NCBI GenBank assembly: GCA_012064415.1
Contig: SSNU01000027.1
Location: 105,600-169,599 of the forward strand
Length of the DNA: 64,000 nucleotides
Direction of reading: 5' to 3'
Source of the DNA: Gyrodactylus bullatarudis
Taxonomy: Eukaryota > Platyhelminthes > Monogenea > Gyrodactylidea > Gyrodactylidae
Part shown: positions 21,350 through 31,300 of the stretch, one piece after another
Layout of the letters: each line of letters starts with the position of its first letter
How positions within the stretch are numbered: the first letter of the stretch is position 1
The notes under the pieces: generated by a model
Seen by the model: only the letters and a program-made list of their open reading frames with translations
Databases searched by the model: none
Told to the model about the DNA's origin: nothing
Program-made: the position numbers and the translations under genes

Positions 21350-21790
21350 TTAATGAAGAATGTTCAACTCGTCGCCCTATAACTTCCGGTTTCCTCGAGG
21401 AGGTTTTTTGCCCCTTTACTTTCCAATCTCGTATTCTCAGAAATTCAACCCAGCAATTCTTAAATTACTTATTTCAAATATGCTGACGATATCAAAGGGA
21501 GGCTTGTAGAGGGAGGTTGGAATATTTTCTAGAGTTTCTGGTATTATAAGTTGATGAATCATCTTGTTCCTTATAAGTGTTATACAGAATCAGTGAGCGT
21601 GAAACCCTCCTGAGCCAGATAGGGTATAAAGATGACAGCTTGAGACATTGTTTATAACTTAAAGGACCATAACAGGAGGTAAAAAATCTGTATTGGATTT
21701 GTTCAATCATTTTTGTAGATTCAATGGTGATTCCGAGAATGAGAGAAGCACAATAATCAAATTTTGATAGTATGAAGCTTTTATACATCT
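21350..21790. pseudogene. Two non-LTR retrotransposon RT fragments, tail to tail
   Basis: On the plus strand, about 21370-21500 reads a decayed reverse-transcriptase stretch ending in KYADDIKG, the catalytic YxDD box. From 21492 to 21788 the minus strand codes the later thumb region: SFILSKFDYCASLI ... EQIQYRFF ... CYGPLSYKQCLKL. The latter matches the fragment at 43642-44078 (KSLILPHLDYGSGI, ERIQYIYL, CYGPLSYKELL). The two pieces thus come from neighbouring parts of one LINE type but point in opposite directions, joined at their 3' sides. Confidence 0.65.
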
Positions 21791-22343
21791 TGAGTTTGAG
21801 TTGAGAGCAGGAAATGAATCTTTTGATGAGGAAGGTAGACTATCGCACCGTCTTCAAGAGCTCATTCACATATACAAGGATATACAAGTCAATTAGTTTT
21901 TTGTTTGAAAATCTTCTCTCTCACGGGGCCCTAAAGTCTAAAGTGTGAGATTGTCAACAATGTCAACTACGTCTGTACGACCGAATTTGAATTTGTCCGG
22001 AAAAATTCAAGTTCTAGAGGTTGTTAACTTGAATTTGACGGGGTTGTCATTTTTGCCTATTGAAATAGAGTAGCAATTACTTGGCTAATCTCATCAAGAA
22101 GTAAGAAGTGATGCTTTCATGGTCAAGAGCTTAAAGCTCTGAGCTTTTGAAATTAAATCAAAAAATTTAATTAAATTTGAATTAGCTCAGTTCTATTATT
22201 TAAACAGACTGTTCTTTACATTCTCGAATTAGTTTTAACTAAATCGATAATTCAAAAAAAATTAATTAAATTGGATTAAATGACTTAGTTTCTTCATGTT
22301 CCTTCATTAAAGCTCTTTAAATTAGAATAGTTTTATTCAATTT

Positions 22344-25300
22344 ATGGTACTTTTCTCGTTAAAAAATCTCTCAGTTATGAAGATTCTTAATGTTGCAGAA
22401 AAAAATGATGCTGCAAAATCTATAGCTGCTCTTCTGAGTCGTGGATCGGCGAATAAAGTTTGTTATTAATTCATTATTCCAGAGAGAAGGCATGTCCAAG
22501 TTTAATAAAATTTATGAATTTCCCTATCAGTATCAGAATAGACCTGTTCAAATGATTATGACTTCAGTCTCAGGTCATTTAATGGAATTTGCTTTTCCCC
22601 CAGCCTACAAGAATTGGAGTTCAATTGATCCTGTGGTTCTATTCGATGCCCCAATCAAAAAGAGTGTATCTGAAAACTTTCTCAACATTAAAGTACCTCA
22701 AATTTATTTTGATTTCTCGTAGAATACTTTGATTAAGGAAGTTCGTCAAGCTCAAGTCCTGATAATTTGGACAGATTGTGATAGAGAAGGGGAAAATATT
22801 GGAATGGAAATTGTTGATGTTTGTAGAGAAGTTAAGCCAAATATTACTGTTCTTCGTGCTCAGTTTTCTGAAATAACCCAACAAGCTGTGACAAGAGCTA
22901 TGAATAATCTGGTTGAAATTGATGAAAAAGTCAGCGAGGCTGTTGATGTTCGACAAGAATTGGATCTCAGAATCGGTGCATCATTCACTAGACTGCAGAC
23001 ATTAAGATTGAGAAAGGCCTTTCCTACATCTCTGGAGTCTAATCTTATCTCTTATGGTCCTTGTCAATTTCCTACACTTGGATTTGTCGTAGAAAGATTT
23101 CGTGAAGTGGATCAATTTATCCCGGAAAAGTTTTGGAAATTGAGCCTGACCATTGATCGGGAAGAGATAAAAAACGAGTTCTATTGGTCCAAGGGTAACA
23201 TCTTTGATAAGGATATCTGTGAAGCATTTCTGTCAGTAATTCAAGAGAATCCAAATGGATTCATCTATAATGTTGTAAAAAAATCTAAATCTCGTTGGAG
23301 ACCTACCGCCATGGATACAGTGGAATTGGAAAAGTTGGCCTCAACTAAACTTCGGCTTACTGCAAAGGAAACCATGTCTATTGCTGAAAAACTCTACACC
23401 CAAGGTTTTATTTCTTACCCGCGTACTGAGACCAACATTTTTCCCAAAGAAATGAACTTGAAGAATATTGTTAACGAACAAACTGGTGATAGTCGATGGG
23501 CAAGTAAGTTATTTTGCTCTTTTCTTTTAAAAAACTTTTATAAATGAGTTTTATGATTTTCTATTTTTTTCAATCTTTCCACCAAAATTATGAAAATCTC
23601 CCTTTAGATGCAAAAGTTTCATTTTATTAAGAGACATGTGAAAGCTTGTACATTGGGTCTACATGGATAAAATTTGCAGTTTACATTGAATAAATTTGGG
23701 TCAAAGATAAACTTTGATAGATGACACCAGCCCAACTTGGGACAATAGTCAACATAACGATGTACATACAAAAGTAGGAAAAAATTCTCCAAAAGAATCT
23801 TGTAACTTGTCGTTTCCAGGGCATAGCTGAAAATTAAATACTCCTTCTTCATATAAACGGAGAATTTAAAGTTTCTACACGGATTCGTATCCAAATTTAA
23901 ATTCTTCTTGTATTGTACACGATCAGAGAGAATTAAATTAACCTTTTGAAAATAGTTACTTCGTAATCTATTCAAGTAATACAACACATCATCCATATAC
24001 TTTTCATAAGAGCTCAACTTTAACTGGCCCAAGAAACAGCCTATGACGGCATTCGCCTTGTTACGCGTTAGACTACATCCTATAACATTGCTCTTTTCAC
24101 TTATCAGTATATCTGTGCACAATAATAGTTTAACTGATGTCTCGATATTATTACAAAAGAATTGCATCGATTGATTATTATCACTCTTAAAGTTTTTATA
24201 AAATTCTGTTACCAACTCTTCTCTGTCCTCTTGATGTTTCAATTCGTACAAGGCAAAAATGTAGTTATTATCTGTGTAGTCTGGAAAGTCCACATCTGGC
24301 AAACTTAGTAACAACTCCTTGTTCAATTGCGTCTCCATGAAATACGAGAGAAATGGACTATTCTCCAGTCCAGGAAATTCATGACTCTCACGATAGTTCT
24401 GAATGACATCGGGAAAGTCTTTAATGTAGAAAAACTCTGTCGGCTGGTGAAGGCACTCGACCTTTTCCAGGTTCGCATTTGTAAAATTATAAATGGTACA
24501 CCTTATTCTTTTCTCATACTTTGAATTAATCAGGTTCCTCTTGAAGCTTTCCCAAGCATCGTCTTCCCCCTTTGCACCGAGGCTGTAAATCAATTTTTCC
24601 AATAATAGATTCAGAGTGTATCCTCTCGATGTTAAAGAAAAGACAAATGTTCCATTTTTGTGAATACGAAAATCTTGCCAAAAACTCTGTTTTTCCAAAT
24701 TACTCAAGATAACCGATGGATTATTCTGGGATACTCTCAAGTCTCCCTCATAATGAACTTGATTCAGGCTGACTCTCTTGGCAAGATAACCATTAATCTT
24801 TGACATGAAAAGTTTTATAAAATCCACCTGTTTTTCAACTGCAAAGCTGCATTCTATTAGATATTGGGCCTCATTACAATGCCCAAAAATCACAGACTTT
24901 CCCAGCAAAACATTCCTGTTCACCCTGGTCTCATTTGAAAAACTTGTTAAAGATGTCTTGAATGTTTTATTCAAAGTTTTCTCGAATAAAATATCCGATA
25001 AACGATAGGATACGTAGTTTGGGAAAATTTTCGGATCTTGCCAAATAATTCTTAAACTTATCAAACCATTTCCATACAAATCGTTGAGTTCTCTTTGAAA
25101 AATCTCGGGTCTTTTTAATAAACCACTCTGGTAAATTTGCTTGAGATATTTGGCAACCCTCAGTTTGTTAAGACTCTTGATTAACTTGGTTGATTTCCTA
25201 TTGGAAAAACTACAAATTTGATTTTTGTCAGGTGGCTTGTAACACGAAAAGGCCTCAATCTTTTTCCCGATCAAATATTCGTGTATAGAATTAGAATTTG

Positions 25301-28300
25301 ATTTAAACTTTTCCAAATCCTGAATCTCCTCAGGGGTCAACTTAAAATTTTCTATAATTTTAATAATCGACGGGAATATCTTGACCTTGCTCTCTTGAGT
25401 TACATTGCTCAGACGGAGGATTTGATCAAAGTAGTCCTGAAATCTGATCTTCCCAACCAGTTCATCCAAAAGTTTATCCCTGTACTTGGTTTGATAATAC
25501 TGGAGTAGTTCTGTCCTATTTTCATTGGATGAACATGGAATTATCAAAAAATAATGTGTTACAATTATAATTATCCATTTCATTATTGTTTTTCATTTAT
25601 TTCAATGAAATTTACTACTATAAAACTCATGAATAAAACTATACACGAGTGGAGGATCATTTGAAAAAGGATACTGCGGTTACTAAGGACCTTAGACAAG
25701 AAAATCATACAGCTTCAATTTCTAATTTTTTCGTTTTATACGAAAACCCTAACGACGACAGCATAGATGTATGGGTGAAAGAAAATTTTCTTATTAAGAG
25801 GTTAACTTCCTCGTTATCAAAGGTCTTATACGACCTCCTTTTTAAATCTTGATTAAATTGTTAATCTATAAACTTATGAATTAGATTTTTTAATACCTTT
25901 AATTTTAATAATTTTACCTTCTTAATGGTGTATGATTTTCTCTCTCCCTAAATTAATTAGCGTCCTTTATCACAGGTTGAAGTTTTTACTTGGAAACTAT
26001 TATTGCTAAGTTTAATTAAGACTAATTATCTTCAATGAAAATCACCCAAGAAACGAGTAAAGCTATGAGCATGATTATAATCCTGTTATAATTCATATTT
26101 CGAAGGAATCAACCATCTCTGATTGGTTAGCTCGGAGTTATCTCTAATTATATTACAGGTCGTATACGACCTAATGGTAACCAGAAGTATGGAGAGCGAG
26201 TCAAATGTACGTCACACAAGGAACGGAAAAATTTACTCACTAGTGGTAATTCCTGATGCAAATCAATCAGAAGAAGAGCTAGAGTAAGAGCAAATACTCA
26301 CCAGGAGTAAATAATTGAATCCTCTAGTGACAATGAAATTGATTTAGTTCCGAATTCCGTGAGGTCGTTAGATATGAGAGATACAAGACAGCATCCCAAG
26401 ATAGTTCTTGACTTCACAAGCCAGAAAGAGAAACAAATATCCCTGAAAAAACCTTTGGAATATTTCTATACTTATTTCAGCGATGATATGATATCATTGA
26501 TGGTTTACCATTCAAATATATATGTGTTGTGCGAAATTTAGGAAGTTGCACAATTCTGGAAGATTCCACTCTCTTCCTATTTTGGTCGACCAATTTAGGA
26601 AGAATATATTTGGTATATGCTAATTTGACCTTTGGAATACACCAAAAAACATTGTGCACACAAGTAGGCTTATTTTCTCTTTCTCTCTACCCCCCCCCCC
26701 ACTTTGACACGCAAATAAGGAAAACGATCCCCCTTTACATATTAGTTCATTGAGTTGAATGAAACATGTTTGTAGCATTGGAATTATTTATTATTAGAAG
26801 ACAATGATGTTATGCCACTTTAGATTGAGTAAATTCCATTCCTAGTCATTGATAATTTTGACAACCTTAGAAAATTAGAGAGAAAGAGAAAATAAGCCTA
26901 CTTGTGTGCACAATGTTTTTTGGTGTATTCCAAAGGTCAAATTAGCATATACCAAATATATTCTTCCTAAATTGGTCGACCAAAATAGGAAGAGAGTGGA
27001 ATCTTCCAGAATTGTGCAACTTCCTAAATTTCGCACAACATATGCAACTCAACAGAATCGGATTCTTGGTTCCAACATATCTGAGGCAAAAAAATATCTT
27101 AGAATCTTACTGCGAATGGGAAAATCAAACCTCCAAGATTTATGATGTATTGGAGCGATGAAACAAGAATCGAATCAGTTGCTCGAGTTATGCCGAGAAA
27201 TCGCTTTTTTGAATGGCTAAGAAATATCCATTTTTGTGATAACCATCAACCTGATCCAGATGACCGGCTTTTCAAAATTCGGGAAATTGACAACAGAGCT
27301 GTTACCTTAACCTCAACTTTTGCTTCGAGTGGACCTATCTATATGGAATCGTAAAGAAAAAAAATAGAGCAAGAACCAGTACCATATATTGTCTCAAATT
27401 ATAACAAATCTATGGGCGCTGTCGACTTATTTGACTCATACCAATCCCTTTACAGAATTGATCATAGATCAAAAAATTGTTATTTTGCTGTTTTCAGATG
27501 GATTCTTAATAGCTCAATCATAAACGCATGGCTTCTTTACAAAAGAGACATGATTAAATGTCAAAATGAAAAGCCAATGGATCTTTTAAGTTTTCAGTTA
27601 AGCGTAGCAGAATCTCTTATCAGAGAAACTTTTGAACCTAATCCGAAGAGACGAAGGATTAGTACACCTGAAGAATCCCCTGATGTTCGAAGAAAATGTT
27701 CTTTAGAAAATATTGAAGAAATTCTGAATCTCAGCACAGGCAAATCAGACCTGGAGATTCATAAACCAATAAGAGTTGTCAAGGACAAAGATTGACGAGC
27801 ATGTTTTACATGCAAGAAGAAAAGTTATTTCTTTTGTGAAACCTGCAAAATATTTTTATGTATAAGCTCAAGTAAAAATTGCTATTATTCATATCATAAT
27901 AAATAAAAGATATTTGTCGTTAACAAGTAGTTAAGTAATATTCTATAACCTTTGATTACCATATACGACCTGATCCAGATCAACACAAAGCACTAGTTTG
28001 ACTAAAATTTCAACTTCATAAAGTTTGTTCAACAGAACATGATAAATAAGTTAGTGAAAAAATCAGATAAAAAGCTCAAAAGCGGGTTAACTTATATAAA
28101 CCTAATCTATCTCTTCTTTGACTTTTACTATTTCTTTCATGATTTGTAAATTATTATTTTGAATGAACTTTTAACTTTTTGAAGAATTACCAGTGATGAT
28201 ACTTCAAGAAATGTAAATTTGGTAAATCTTTTTCCAATTTTCTAAATTATGAATTTAAGTGGATTTTCAGACGTTTGAAAAACTACGTGAATTACTTATT

Positions 28301-31300
28301 CATAAAACTATAGTGGTAGAAAAATTAAAAGTATTCACTAGAAATTGTCTCTAAATCACTTATTAAAAGTTATTGAAAATGGAAAGAAATAGAGAAAATT
28401 CGTTTCTATCAGAAATTATTTTACTCGTATAAAAAGATAATTCATATCTTCATAAATAAAAATTTACTATCTTTCATCAATGATATTTTCCACTTTTGTA
28501 GAGAATTTTAAGTTGTTCTCAGATTTGTGCTTCTTCTAGAGTTTTCGAGTTATTCGGTAAAAACTGAAAACCCAACTTGCAATGCTTTCCCTCGCAATAG
28601 GAAAAAACGTGAATGAGATAGAAACAGCATCATCTTGTTCAGGAATAAATTCTTAACAAAAGAGTAGAAGGAAACTTTCCCTTGACTCTTCTAGTTTCTG
28701 AGCTATTCAAAGGCAAAGTTGAAAATTTACCCATTTATTTCGAAAATCTTCAATTTTAACTCCTTTTTATGCTTATATAAGCACTTTGTAGGAAATAAAT
28801 CTACCTCAATCAGGATACAGTAGTCCTTGAAGTATCAAAAGCGTAAAAAACTTTTCAAAAATCGTGATTTATTTTTTTACTGACAAATCTCTGTTTTTTA
28901 ACACATAAAAATCAGAATAAAGATAACAAAAATCGTAGTCATTCATCAATAAGATCAATTTACAACTCGATTTTTGTTAATAGTTTTCTAATTTAATTTT
29001 ACAAATAGGTTTTGCCCAGCGTGTACTTAGCCGTGGTGTGAATCCAAGAAACGGTAAAAAATCTGACAAGGCTCATCCCCCAATTCATCCCCTAAAGCTT
29101 GGAAGTGGCCTTCAAGTAAGCTTTTTCACTACACCATCTCCCAGAAAAAATCCCATAAACTAAACTTTTTCATTCACTCAAGGGTAACGAGGGTCGAGTC
29201 TTTGAATTGATTACACGTCATTTCTTGGCTTGTGTAAGTGAAGATGCTAAAGCAGCCGAAACTCATGTCTCCTTGATAGCAGGCATTCCTCGAAACACTC
29301 GACCTGAATTAATTAATGAGGAAATGGGCGAATTATTCGAGTGCAAAGGCCTTTCTATAATTGAAAAGAATTATCTTGAAGTATACTCCTATGAAAAGTG
29401 GACAGATAAAATCATCTCCGATTTCCAACGAGGTGAATGGTTCTATCAAATAAATATCGAAGTAAGTACAAGTTGACTGGATGATCCCAACATGAAAAAG
29501 AGGTCAAATGTTTTTCATTTTTAGATGAGAGAGAGCTCAACACGGGCTCCACCTCTTCTTACAGAAGCTGAGCTAATTTCACTTATGGATAAACACGGAA
29601 TCGGTACCGATGCAACACACGCAGAGCACATTGAAACCATCAAGAAACGTTTATATGTCGGATTAGATGATAAATTCCTGGTTCCTGGCCAGATTGGCAT
29701 GGGTTTAATTGAGGGCTACGATTCGATGGATCTTGAACTCTCAAAGCCTAACCTGCGTGCGAAAATGGAAAATGATCTGAAATTGTAAGCAAATTATAAT
29801 CTGGTTCATTTTTACAAATACATTTTTTATTCTTTTACTCTAGGATATGCGAAGGTTTTCGAACTGGTTCAGGTAGCTCATTCTTTTAAATTTGAATTCG
29901 AATGTGAAATGTATTCAAAATTCTTTCATTTTATAGATGTCCTCAATGAATATCGTAATCATTACAAGGCTCTGTATAAGGAAATTTGCAGGAAAATAGA
30001 ATTAATGGATCAATGTGTCGGAAATCGAATAGAAGTACAACCCCTCCTTGTCAATGGTACGTCTCTCTATTTTACCTAGAAATTTGAATTCAATTTATCC
30101 ATCATATTTTATTTAAATTTTAGAACCCATCTCGAGTGGAGGTACAAACCCATCAATATCCAAATGTCCTCTCTGTAATGAATCTGACATCATCTTCCGA
30201 CGCAGGAAAAACAATAACGAGTAAGTCCTTCTATATATGATGAATAGGGCCTCGAAAAAGTACTATTTAGTCTATTTTTACTCTAGACAAAGGACTGACT
30301 GATTTTTAATAATCTGAAGAAAAAATCTGCTTATCTAATCCTATTTAAAAGATAGCTGGTACTATTTCTGTACTAAATTGTTGCCCAGGTACTTTATTGT
30401 AATATTTTTCAAATTTAATCTCAGAATACTGTATAGTTTTCCTCAACTAGTTACCAATCACAATTTTCAATGAATTGATAGCCATATTCCTGATATCGAG
30501 CTTTCATCATGTAAGAAAATAGCATCTAGATCGTAGCTTTTTGTTGGATAATATTTCTTCATGAATTTCAAATAAAAGGATATGTACATGTGTATGTACT
30601 TTGTAAAATATGCTCAAGAACAGTTGAAGGTTCATTTTCTATCATGGAAAAAAATTTGAACAAAAATCAGAAATTTTGTTGACACAAGATTGACTAAAAA
30701 TTCTGTAACAATTTACGATAGAGGACTATATTTTTTTACTCAAAATCTCTTAAATTTTCTTCAAAGTACTTTTTTCTACTTATTTTTCAGTTTATGAGAT
30801 ACTAAATGGTATAGTTTTCATTTTTTCTGGTACTATTTTTGAGGCCCTAATGATGAACCATATTCTTTTTGTTTATACACATTTTCTTCTTAGCTCAAAT
30901 GATAATTCCTTCTATGTCAGTTGTCTTGGCTATCCGAATTGTAAATTTGCCATTTGGTTACCAAAATCAATCCAAAATGTCAACACTTCTGAGGATAGAT
31001 GTCCACGATGCACTCGTTTTATGGCAAACATCATCTTCCCTCCAAATACTAGACTTCCCTCCGGTTCTATAACAATGCCTGATGAAGAGTAAGAACTATC
31101 AAGAATTATAACTCATTATTTACCATTCAATCGATAGGAAATCTTTTCGTTAATTCTCAGGAACATGGTAAAATAACTTGTATTCTAATCTCTCTTTCTT
31201 CTCCAGAATTAAAATCTGCCTTTTCTGCAATCAAGATTTTCGAGAGGCATTCGAAATTCGAATACCACATTTTCATGGAAACAACAGTGGCACTCAGATA

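Noticed and set aside
25649..25852. 67-codon frame upstream of the piggyBac relic
   Set aside because: No ATG at its start, no domain, and its content does not match the piggyBac N-terminus.
26477..26659. 60-codon frame also present at 26906-27145
   Set aside because: Both are readings of the identical arms of the foldback element, not a duplicated gene.
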